Positions 10,840 to 20,429 of a DNA stretch of 64,000 nt are shown here, piece by piece. The stretch lies in the NCBI GenBank assembly GCA_022478985.1, contig JAKSZP010017387.1:1-64000 (forward strand), given 5' to 3'. Origin of the DNA: Massospora cicadina (taxonomy: Eukaryota > Entomophthoromycota > Entomophthoromycetes > Entomophthorales > Entomophthoraceae). Within the stretch, counting starts at the first letter, position 1. The number at the start of each line of letters is the position of its first letter. The notes under the pieces are model-generated. The model was not told the origin of the DNA and searched no databases. It worked only from the letters and a program-made list of their open reading frames with translations. The translations under genes were made by a program, and so were the position numbers.

Positions 10840-12946
10840 ACAATGAATATGTCTTGCGAAGAAATCCCCTCTTCTGAGGAATCAATGAATATCACCCAAT
10901 GAGTACACTATAACAGGCAAGAGATGCCTTCCACTAATAAAAATAATCTGCAATTTCAAGCTTCTATGGACTTGGCCATCAAGGGCCCTGACCAAAATAA
11001 TTATCAGATCCAAGCCGTGAATGTAGAAGAAACGGTCAAAGGCTTGATAAGGGGGGCTATCTAGGCTGGTGCTCATCCTAATTGAGACCAAGCATCTAAA
11101 GTTTCTGAAAATATGATGAACTTATATAACCAAGTGGTGTTACAACCTACTAAAGTTGGTTTGGATAGAACTTAGCAGTATCTCCAGCATTATGTACATC
11201 CTGATATTCACCATGTACTCCATATTTTGGGGTTGCATCATCTCGTGATCCAACGCCAGTTGACCCTGGCGCAACAATTTCACACTCAGTTATCCTCATT
11301 TTTTGAGATGGCTTCTAACTTTGGACAGGATAATTGGGAAGCCATTCTTGATAATAGAAGAGAATTAACAATATACATAACCAGTTAGTGAGAATTGATA
11401 ACGGAGTTGTGGGATAAATCAGCCAAGAAGTATCTCAGCAAGTTAGCGATATCACTAACACTATTCACCACCGTATTACCACCCTTGAGAATGAGATTAC
11501 AAGACAACTGGGATAATTGTGGGTCAAACATGAGGAGCATTTTGGTGAGCTTGACGGGCTAGTCCAACATCTTGTATGAATGATGGATACTATCAGAGAA
11601 GGTGGACCCAGCCCTGTTGGTCCTCCTGGACCGCCAGACCACCTAGTTTCCCTTTGGTAACCCTGGGACCTCCTGGTGAATGTGGTCCTCCTGGTCTGGT
11701 GGGCCAACAAGGCCCACCGGGGCCAGCAGGTCGAGATGGGTCGCAAGGACCCCTGGGATCTCCTGGTCCCTCTGGCTCCCTGATTTCAATGCACGATTCT
11801 GAACCTTCAAATCGAATAGTATCAAGAATACAGGCATAAGAAACCCAAATCTGAGCCATAGCACAAGGATGTTATCATTGGAAGGCCTTCTGACTGACCC
11901 AGATTACTCTTTAACCAACTTATTGGATGGCGTGGATAATGCTCATCATATATGCGATGATAACCAAACTATGCAAGAAACCCAGTTTGCAAGGTTAAAT
12001 GCTTTAATTGAACGGTTATCTACTAGATGTGGAGTATTGAAATCAAGCAGGAAGAGATGATCACTGTGATTTCTAACTTGAATCAACAACCTGCGAATGA
12101 TCATCTTACTCAGTGGGTTCATAATTTACAGGAGGATCTCAATCATTTAAGGCAACAAGTTGATCGTATTCCCACTCAAGTTCATATCCCTGAATCTGAA
12201 CCCTCTGAAGCTGATATGGCCTTGGTATCAGGTGTACATGTTTTGAGTAATGAACCCACTACCTTCAAACCTACCTTTAAGGATAAATTTTAGCTGGGTG
12301 AAGGTAGCATCAATTTGTTTCTCTTTGTCTATGAGCATGCAATGGACGGTGCAACAGATCAACAGAAAGCCTGGCATATTACCACTTGCCTAATCCAGTT
12401 CACTCAAGAAATCATGTTTTCTCACCTGAAGGTTTGCAATACATGGGCTCAAGTGAAGATCGCCATTATTATGGAATTCAGGAGTTATCAAATCCTTTCT
12501 AACCAAAAAGCAAGCCTTTATGAGTATTCAAATCAAATGTGGAGAGTCCATCCAAGATTTCACTAAAAGATTCTACCATGAGGTCCAGACTCTTTCTACT
12601 TGCGATCAGATTATGGTAGATGATTCCATATCAGCTGTAATGAGTGCATTCGCTTCTTGCACTCAGTTACTACTACATTTAAAATCACTATAAACGAAAT
12701 TTCAGATCTATTATCGACATCATGGAAGCGCTCATGGAGATTCCTAATGTTGTGGTACACCCAAACTCTGGTAATAACCCTCATTCTTATATCCATGTGA
12801 TGCCACCTAAACCCAAACCTAAACCAAAGAAGGAACCATGCACTTATTGTGGTCTCATGGGTCATGTGGTATCTCAATGTTGGAAAAAACAAGCGGAGGA
12901 GCCAAAAAAGAGGAGTCATCATAGGGCAAGAGGCTCCCTGTGCTGA
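10840..12946 (+). pseudogene. G3 gag pseudogene with coiled coil, collagen-like tract and CCHC knuckle
   Basis: The gag can be followed across frame changes. An N-terminal helical region comes first. A coiled-coil-like segment with ITTLENEITRQ follows (about 11470-11570), then Gly-X-Y repeats (11578-11797). A second helical stretch follows (11869-12240, DLNHLRQQVDRI). The capsid-like FVYEHAMDGATDQQKAW is at 12320-12560. Finally CTYCGLMGHVVSQC (about 12839-12881) is a C-X2-C-X4-H-X4-C nucleic-acid-binding knuckle. Several stops break it. The capsid part aligns with G4 gag; the collagen part has no counterpart in the other elements here. Confidence 0.75.
11578..11797 (+). other. Collagen-like Gly-X-Y region inside G3 gag
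   Basis: Starting at the two Met codons near 11578, the frame reads [20 protein letters not shown]. After a one-base slip it continues in the adjacent frame with about 13 uninterrupted triplets, among them [19 protein letters not shown] and then [12 protein letters not shown]. Such repeats form trimeric collagen helices when proline-rich. A heptad-like coiled coil lies immediately upstream. The opposite strand also gives proline/glycine-rich ORFs, but they lack the strict Gly-X-Y period and are shadows. Confidence 0.85.
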
Positions 12947-13129
12947 CCTACCTCCTGTGCCTCCATCAAAACCTTTTAACACTTCTACAGACTGTTATGT
13001 GATATCCGCTCCTGGTGAGCTTGATGTTACTAATGAATTAGCCAACAAAGATACTATTTCTGCTTACGCTTCTGTTTTCACTTATTCTAATTTAATTCAA
13101 TAGATTAATCCCTCAGTGTTTTCAATCCC

Positions 13130-14243
13130 AAACTTTGGCACTGATGTGACCTGGGTGGAAGTCATCATGAATAAGGTGAAAGTTTTGGCTATTATTGATA
13201 TGGGATTGCCCATAAATGTAATCTAATCCAAGCTTATGAAAAAAAATCAAATTGGCGCCAGACTTAAACCATTCTCAAGCCTACAGAACTACCAGTCCTT
13301 CCTACACTAAATATATAGGAGCTTATTCCTCTCTTTTAATGCGCTTTGGAAAGTTGATTGTGTCAGCACCTACAGTAGTGTTGGACAACAACTGCTATGA
13401 CTTGCTCTTGCAAACCAAATTTCTCATTGGTTTTGATGTGATAATCAGCCTTAAGGACAATTACCTTTCTTTAATTGGGTACCAAGTACCTTTAATATTA
13501 CAAGATGTTCCCAATAGCAAAGGAAAACTCAAAAGACATGTTTGAGAATTATAATGCCCAACTTCTATCTCTCGTCTTGAATACCAAATCTTGGGACCAT
13601 GGACTATACTTCCACCTCCATCAGCTTGTGCCTCTGAGGGAATGCCTTTATATTATAACTCTCTGATACCATTCCCCCAAATGCTCAATCATCATTGATA
13701 TTGGAGTACAAGTATTTTTACCCACTGATCATGTGTTAAAGATCTTTGGTAACCAAAATCCCTCTCATTTGGAGGCTTTACCCTGCCCTGGTATCCTTGA
13801 TCCTGCCTACAATGGGACTGTTTTAGTTCTACTAGCTAATCTCACTTCTTGACCTATGTGATTGAATTGCAATAATACCATTGCCTATGTGTAGCCTACT
13901 CCTGTGAGTGAAATCTTATCCATCTCAGGATGTGGAGATTATGTGAATTTTGGCTGGAAGATACCCCTATCATTGCTAGAATTGACATCATATTTTAAGA
14001 TTCACTTACTCCAGAACAACAGCATGAAGCTGAGGCTCTGATTGAAGAATATGCGGATATTTGCCCAAGATCCTGGAGATTTTGGACTAATGAAAGATGT
14101 GCAGCATCAGGCGAAAACTGGGGATACTACCCCTAATTGAGCTCGACTATATCACAAATATAAAGTTGAGGAGGCTCAGGTCTCAGTGGAATTATAACTT
14201 CTTTGTGCGGGGCAGTTAACGCCTTCTAAGAGTCCATAGGCTC
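13130..14243 (+). pseudogene. G3 protease and start of pol, truncated
   Basis: An aspartic protease is recognisable from AIIDMGLPINVI at about 13190-13225 (the catalytic D-T-G reads D-M-G) and from VVLDNNCYDLLLQTKFLIG at 13375-13440. Downstream, EQQHEAEALIEEYADIC (about 14010-14065) and LLCAGQLTPSKSP (14195-14240) match the sequence just before the first RT motifs of N and X2. The frame ends at the L1a junction, so the catalytic RT is absent. Several stops: inactive. Confidence 0.75.
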
Positions 14244-16487
14244 CAGGAGGCCATGAATCCTACGTTGTAACCTTTTATAAAAAGGGTGACAAGTTGGACC
14301 TGGCCAACTGGCGCCCAGTTGCACTCTCCAACACTGACACAAAAATTCTAACAAAAATTCTAGCAGCTAGATTAGGCGCAATTGCATCTGACGTCCTATC
14401 ACCCAACCAGTTTGGGTTTATACCAGGGCGTTCAATATGGAACAATATACACCCTGTTGCAAACATTTGCCAATCCAAAGCAACTGGTGCCCTGGTCTTC
14501 TTGGATCAGAAAAAGGCGTATGACCGTGTTAGCTGGCCATACCTAAAAGAATGTCTACATGCCTTCAAACTCTCACCAAGATTCATAAAATGGGCGATGC
14601 TCCTAATAGAATCTGCAACCATGGCTGTATGCGGCCCTGGATTCCTAACAAACAAGGTTAAACCACACAGAGGACTCAAACAAGGGGATCCCCTCAGCCC
14701 ACTGCTATACAATTTTAGCTTTGACCCACTCCTTCGAGTAACTGACTCACGTCTCATGGGTATAACTGCACAAGGGCAACCAACAGTCAAGATACTGGCC
14801 TTTGCGGATGACTGCGTAGCAGGTATAGCAAACAATGAAGATGCCCAACAGCTGGAACGCACTCTAGAGGAATACTCCAAGGTGAGCAATGCATCGCTCA
14901 ACAAAAGGAAGACAGAAATCATCCTCTTGGGCAAATACACAAACAATTGGGCCACAACATCAGAACCTCATATTAACACAAGAAGAAAAAACCCAATTAT
15001 TTTACCCTTTGCAACACCTCCCACCACCACTCCTGTCTGACACCTTGGAATCTGGCTAGAATCAGGGGGATATGCTAATGAGACAATGGAAAGTAACCTG
15101 TTACAACGGGTATCCAAACGCGTCGCCTCCCTCAAGGGAAGAACCCCAGGACTAACAGGACGAGTTACAGTTGCTAACTCGCTCATCCTCCCAATACTGT
15201 GGTACCAGGCCCACGCGATAGCCTTCTCACCTACCTTTATAACCTCAATTCGCGCGCTTATCCAGGGCTGGCTGTGGCCTGGCTCTCACCCTCCTATACG
15301 GATGGAAACACTATTTGGCCCACGCTCAAGCGGAGGCATGGGACTAATAGATTTTGAGAGTTACGCCAATCACATCCTAGGTACCTGGATAAAGGAAATC
15401 CTTTCTCCAGACCTCCCGCAACAACATTGGTCCAGAGCAGCAAGGACTAACTTTGCACAGGCGCTCAAATTAACCAACCCACATAGTCCACCCAGACTAC
15501 TTTCATACCTTGCCAAGCACTTTACTGCAACAGGTCCGCATGGAACCTCCCCTCATTTCAAACATATCCTCCGAACTATCCGCCATATGGGATGGACCAT
15601 AGAGAACATGGGTACTATACAGGGAAGGGGACGACCCAGCCCCCAATTCAAATTAAGAAACCCAGAAAACCACCCCCAGAGGGATATGCTCGCAACAACC
15701 CCAAGCATAGCTAGGATAGAATACATAGATATGCTGGACATTCCCTATGATTTAACTACAAAGAAAGCAATGTGGAAAATGACTCACCACCCACTCCTAC
15801 AGCCAAGGATAAGAGCAAACGCCTGACGCTGTCTGAGAAGGACCTATAGGACGGCGGACCATTCCAACTCCCTCCACAAAACATGTGCAGTATGTGGAGG
15901 GGAGGGATCCCTACATCACCGCCTAGAAACATGCCCCCCAACCAAAGATATATGGCAGGAAGTCGAACGCCTGCTTAAGATCCAAAACGAACAAGAATTC
16001 TCAATATCAGAGAGCATCTTCGCGCTCCAGATTGAGTCACCGATCCCATCTACCCTCCGTTCCCTAATAATACCCATTGCAATGTGGACAATCCACACAA
16101 TTGCATTAGATGCGTTCAAGGGCACGGTCCCAATTTTTCATGGGGTTATTAACAGATTCCATGTTCACTTACTGGAGCACTTCCAAGCCTGGCTCTATGG
16201 ATATATGAGACCAAGGCAAAAAGCGCTCATAGAATCATGGTTCCCACTCTGGTTTTCTCCACACAGACCCTTTCCTTCACACCTGCTCCATAGCAGGGGA
16301 AACCCCTCGGAATAGTGCACCAACATCCCATACCTGGCAGTCCCACTGGCAACAGGGGTAACTTGAGTACCCTGGGGTGCCTAATTTCATGTTTGTCAGT
16401 TGTTTCCTTAGTTTTACATACATTCAGTAATGTCCATCCCCTGGTCGGCTTACCGCGGTTAGTTGAAAAAAGAAATAAGCATTAACC
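14244..16487 (+). mobile_element. L1a: 5'-truncated L1-like LINE
   Basis: This is a nearly identical copy of the 3' part of L2: the first shared words, CCAGGAGGCCATGAATCC, are at 14250 here and 22050 in L2. Resemblance runs to the 3' tail at about 16470. 5' truncation is normal for LINE insertions. The left flank is G3 and the right flank is a fragment of the X1 LTR; these are different elements in opposite orientation and no clear target duplication is seen. The locus therefore also records a deletion or rearrangement. Confidence 0.88.
14294..16315 (+). pseudogene. L1a ORF2: reverse transcriptase, broken only by two TGA codons
   Basis: One continuous frame of about 674 codons runs to TAG at 16313-16315 with only two internal stops, TGA at 15038-15040 and 15824-15826. 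RT motifs in order: LANWRPVALSNTDTKI, NQFGFIPGRS, catalytic VFLDQKKAYDRV, GLKQGDPLSPLLYN and ILAFADD (second catalytic pair). A thumb/connection region follows, then CAVCGGEGSLHHRLETC, a C-X2-C-X6-H-X5-C zinc motif typical of the C-terminus of L1-like ORF2. The endonuclease is lost by truncation. Both TGA codons recur at the same sites in L2. Confidence 0.88.
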
Positions 16488-16655
16488 TGTATTGATCCCT
16501 GATGGATTCAAACTTGACAAATTACCTAAAATCCCCTAAACATTACTAACCCAAAATCAGGGTCAATTGATATCCAATTCACTCACCATTGGGAATTATC
16601 CCCTAGCAATCCACAGGTGATATAGGAGGCTGGAAAGGTGGGAAAAATCTCAACA
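16488..16655 (-). repeat. X1 3' LTR stub with adjoining polypurine tract
   Basis: About 168 bp aligns with the U3 start of the X2 LTRs: shared AATCCCCTxAA, AATTCAC, GGGAATTxTCCCCTAG, GGAGGCTGG and the terminal CAACA. Immediately right, 16656-16671 reads on the minus strand as GGCAAGAGGGGGATG, a polypurine tract matching that of X2. The other ~1 kb of the LTR is missing where L1a sits. Confidence 0.8.
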
Positions 16656-16671
16656 CATCCCCCTCTTGCCT

Positions 16672-17054
16672 AGATTTCCATTGAGAATAAAATTGGGACA
16701 GGAGAGTACTGCCTCAGACCAGGTTAAATAATTCTTGGTTTCTGGTGGAGCACAGCCAATCTTCACTCAATGCTTCTCTGTACAACATTCAGCATGTGGT
16801 TCTCTTCCTTTTCCTCCTCGCTACTGCCTCCTCAGAGCATGGTCCTCATGACCCACTATCGTGCTAGGCTAATTAATTTACTTGTGATTACTAGTCCTGG
16901 AAAGATTGTTCCCCCCAGTCAGGGCATATGACCCATTGTCATATTCAGGATCTTGGTCTGACGTCCTTGATTTTTTGATCTTCCTCCTCATCATTGACAG
17001 GAGGTCACTGCCATCAATGTTTTCCTCACAGCATAATTATGAATGCTCAATTAT
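16672..17054 (-). other. X1 conserved region between LTR and opposite-strand ORF
   Basis: No ORF of note. It aligns well with X2 32144-32560, for example in CTCGCTAC...CTCAGAGCATGGTCC and CATATGACCCA(T/C)TGTCATATTCA. Family X therefore keeps a conserved segment of about 0.5 kb next to its 3' LTR. It could hold promoter elements for the ORF that starts at 26332. It is interrupted at 17054 by E1. Confidence 0.6.
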
Positions 17055-18942
17055 ATTTGCTCTTTTTAAATTTATTTAAGGTATGCCAACCAGGGGATGG
17101 ACATTACCAAAACGGAAACATCAAACTAACCAAATCCAAAAAGCCTGAACTAACTGCCCTAAATGAGCAGCGAGACATACACAAACAAAAAAAACAACTA
17201 ACCAGTTGTCAAAGTGGCAAACCACTTATCCCACCATGGCGGAAGGGGAAGGGGGATCAGGGGGCTCATCCACTGTAACCACATCATACAAAGCGTGAGC
17301 CAAAGCAGAGAGCAAGGGTATGAGTTTATCAGCGATATGGGGGGTGAGATTGCAGAGGACCAGTTGTTTGTAGAAATCATCATTAACATAAATTGCGCTC
17401 AGGTAAGTGGACAAGCACTTTTCCGCTTTAATGAGGATGGCATGGAGTTTTGAAACTAATGAAGTGTTAGCTCAGGTTATTTTGTTTTGAATTGTGAAGC
17501 TGCAACCACTTTCTGAACGGCATCTACAGCATATTTATGCAGATGTAAATGGTATTTTTTCTCTGGGGGCAGGTTTGGGCAAGAATGAGAGGGGGAGTCC
17601 TTTGGACAGTTTCATCGCTGTTTGGGACATAATATTGTGGAGGAAAATTTTATTAGGTTGGATAGTAGCTGCCACAGCAAAATGGTGTTGGGTGCATAAC
17701 AAATCATCATTTGGGTGTGAGGCATAAAAGTACAAAGAGATCTCAATGGGGGATTGTGTAGGGATAAATTCTCTAATGTTAACTTTGGAGTTTTCAATCA
17801 CATTACCTGATTCATCAGTTTCATTTAGTGAAGACCATGAGTTCAAGTCATACAAGTCCAGGTTTTCCTCAATAGAGATGGCTAAGGTTGACGATTGGGT
17901 TGGGGCTCGGGAGCAAACTATTATCTGAGCCAAATCCTGATTGGTGGGAACATTGGTGGCTCCAGACTTAGGATGGGTCTGATTGGCTGCTATAGACGCA
18001 GCAGTGGCAGCAGGCTTTGGAAGAAGTGGGGGTAAGTTTGCCCCCCATTCTGATAGGGTTGCAGGGTGGCTGGCAGATGAGGAGCTGTTGGCTGAGACTG
18101 TAGAAATGTAAGAGGCAGCAAGGTAGGGGCAACTCTGCTTCAAGTGGTCCAACTTGAAGCAGGACGTACAGATGGTCCTCTCACCATCAATGCGGGCCCA
18201 TAATGGGTGGTCAGGGGCAGAAGCAACGAAGGAGCATAGGGGAATCTGGCCAGCAATATTTGCAAATATAGGGCTGATTGTGGCAGAAGCTAAGGCCCAG
18301 CGATCTATGTGGCTCCATTGTGGACCACAAATTGAAGGATGGGGTCAGCGCCATAGGCTGCCAAACCTTCCATCAGCTCCTGATGGAGCAATGCCAGGGG
18401 AAGGTGAGTGGGAAACCCAGTGAACTGCACCACCATTGGTGAGTCAGTGGGGAGCTGGGTGCACGTTGTGGGAATGGATGTGCCCTCAAAAAGAAGGGGC
18501 ACAGTTGCTGCAGTGGCAGCATCAGCTTCTCAAGTGAAACCGAGGTCAAAGTACCCCTTATAGGGGCAAAAATTGATGAAGCTAGCAGGTTGCATCGCAG
18601 GCCGTGCTAATTTTATTATGGATTTGTCTGCATATGGGAACACTTCCCATATTTGACCCAGAGGCTGAAATGCATGTGAGAGCGGTGAAGGACAGGAGGG
18701 CAATGGGGAACCACCTGGGATCATGTGAGGTGGATGACAATATCCTTGGGCAGAATGAACTGACCTAAGGATTGGTTAGGACTAGATGAACCAATCCAAG
18801 CATGTCTTCCCCCCAAATGGAAAACACTGGGTGAGGTTTTGCCGCTACCCCACACTGGAGCGGCAGGTGGTGGGATCATGGACATCAGTGGATCAGGGGC
18901 GCAGCTAGCTGGATTATTTTTTGGTTTTGTAATTTTACATAA
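17055..18942 (-). mobile_element. E1: ORF1-only LINE derivative (~1.9 kb)
   Basis: On the minus strand this element starts right after a GAGCCCAATTTTGAGC target repeat, encodes an ORF1-type CCHC protein almost throughout, and ends with the same 3' tail as L1a/L2 (GTCCATCCCCTGG..., 17108-17080) plus an A-rich end. No endonuclease or RT is present, although simple 5' truncation would have kept those. E2 has the same structure and length, which points to a family of non-autonomous elements using L2-type machinery. Confidence 0.7.
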
Positions 18943-18951
18943 TTCGCTCAA
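17190..18951 (-). pseudogene. E1 ORF1: RNA-binding CCHC protein
   Basis: Minus-strand frames from 18951 down (18951-18721, 18724-18530, 18502-18305, 18152-17535) give an N-terminal low-complexity part, then FFPYADKSIIK-like and VVQFTGFPTHLPLALLHQEL. The latter is the RNA-binding-like fold also seen in L2 ORF1. The knuckle CTSCFKLDHLKQSC (about 18168-18127) is a perfect C-X2-C-X4-H-X4-C. A Ser/Thr/Asn-rich tail of about 200 residues follows. Few breaks remain; the 205-residue C-terminal frame is open. Confidence 0.72.
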
Positions 18952-19132
18952 AATTGGGCTCTTTTTTATTTAACTGAGGCAAGCTGACCAGGGGACGGAC
19001 ATCACTGATGCTCAAATTAGCTAAAACTTAAAATTAAAATAAAATAAAGTTGGCTTTTCTTTCTCGTAACAATCACTTTAGTTACTACAAGCTGATTCAA
19101 ACAGCAAATTTGGTTAATCACACACAGGAAAG

Positions 19133-20400
19133 ATGGGCGACTTTAATAACAAAAATAATACAACATGGGCGAGCGTCGCAGCAAGCAGTGCGCTTAACGG
19201 TGCAACTAAGAGCAAGAAACGCCCTGGAGGGGGACCAGGAACCCAATCTGCAAAGAAATCGCAAACTCAGACACCATCTGGGTTTATGGTATTTACTGTA
19301 AAGCACATGCAATACATGTACATTCAATTCAACCAACCTTTGTCAAAGGTGGAACACGGGATCAGACTCTTCCTTGGGGATAGTCACCAACCCTGTGGGA
19401 GAAAACATGTGAGGCACAGCCCTCACTTTTCCCTCACGCGGTGTACGTAGCCACCTACAACATGGGATGCAGCTGGATCAATGTTGGTTTTGAAACAGCT
19501 GATGAAGCCAATGCCTCAGAAAAATCTGCGTGGAAATTGCCCTCCTGAGGGCAAAAATTGTGCGCACCGCGCGCAGATGGAACAAAGCAAAAACTTTGTT
19601 CATCTCCTTTGACTCACTCCCACCAACCTTCCTCGCTGTAAGGTAATCAAGGAGGAGCTCTGCAAAGGTCTTGTGGCCTACGGAGAAATCCAGCAACTTG
19701 AATTACAGCGACTTTGCTTAATGCCCAACCTGTGCACAGGCAAAGCTATCGCTGTAATCAACCCCTTTCTAGAAGTGGAAGAGGATTTATCCAGAATTCC
19801 CCGCGCAGCAGAATTTCACTTTGCAGATGGGGGCCAGTCAGCTGCATTCTGAGTTACACCAGAATGCGCACCACCCATTTTCAACCACTGTGGCTCACTG
19901 GGCCACAAGGAACATGCATGCCCTGTAAAAGAGGGCTTAATGGAAAATGATTTTGTGAAGAAGCTATGGACGAAGATAATGAAAAATTCGCTAAAATGAC
20001 TGATGGCCACCACCCATTCCGCTGGGGTAAAGATGGACTATACTCCATCGTGGACCCAGTTACAAGTAAACAGCGTAAAGCAGCACAAAAAGCCCGCAAG
20101 AGAGCAGCAGCTGAAGCGGCGGCACACGCGGAATCCGCCATTAACCACAGAAAAATTCAGGAGGATATTTCAGATATTCACCAAACCAACCAATCAGAAC
20201 AATATGCCCAGGTCGAAAATTTTCACAGTAACCAGACTGAACCACAAAGCGTCATCAGTCATGCACATACTGAGGAACAATGCAACCGCAATTTGGGTGA
20301 AAATGCGGTGCACAATGCAACAAAGTTGAACCTCAAAAATATAAAATCCAATCAACAACCTGAATCAAATCAACATGAGACCTGTGCAGGAAAAAGTTGA
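19133..20400 (+). pseudogene. L2 ORF1: RNA-binding protein pseudogene
   Basis: ATG at 19133 opens a 105-residue frame rich in Ser/Gly/Lys (NNTTWASVAASSALNGATKS). After frameshifts, LPPTFLAVRLIKEELCKGLV corresponds to the RNA-binding-like domain of E1/E2. CAPPIFNHCGSLGHKEHAC (about 19866-19922) is a Cys/His cluster resembling the knuckle but with wider spacing before the second Cys. The last frame (19966-20400) is a Lys/Ala- then Asn/Gln-rich tail. L1-type ORF1 proteins bind element RNA. Confidence 0.72.
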
Positions 20401-20429
20401 TGCAAATGCAAAAAACCGCAATTCCTTGA

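Larger units (their letters stand above)
9936..14243 (+). mobile_element. G3: 5' part of a Ty3-type element with collagen-like gag
   Basis: Plus-strand order: candidate LTR, primer-site-like sequence, long gag with coiled coil and Gly-X-Y tract, capsid domain, CCHC knuckle, protease, and the start of the RT region. It stops abruptly near 14243, where L1a begins, and does not resume after L1a. The gag capsid resembles that of G4 (FKDKF...GEGSIxxFLxVYE is common to both). The rest of pol and the 3' LTR are missing from the window. Confidence 0.8.

Noticed and set aside
11465..11864. Minus-strand Pro/Gly-rich ORFs over the collagen tract
   Set aside because: They are complements of the Gly-X-Y coding sequence and lack a strict three-residue period; gag runs on the plus strand.
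14506..14955. 149-codon minus-strand ORF in L1a (and its twin 22313-22639)
   Set aside because: It is antisense to RT motifs on the plus strand, conserved only because L1a and L2 are near identical; no independent signal.
17214..17453. Plus-strand ORFs in E1 and E2 (also 17494-17727, 25141-25380)
   Set aside because: Complementary to the ORF1-type protein on the minus strand; no similarity between the plus-strand translations of E1 and E2 that exceeds the antisense expectation.
17055..18942. E1 as an ordinary 5'-truncated LINE
   Set aside because: Truncation from the 5' end would remove ORF1 first; here ORF1 is kept and ORF2 is absent.
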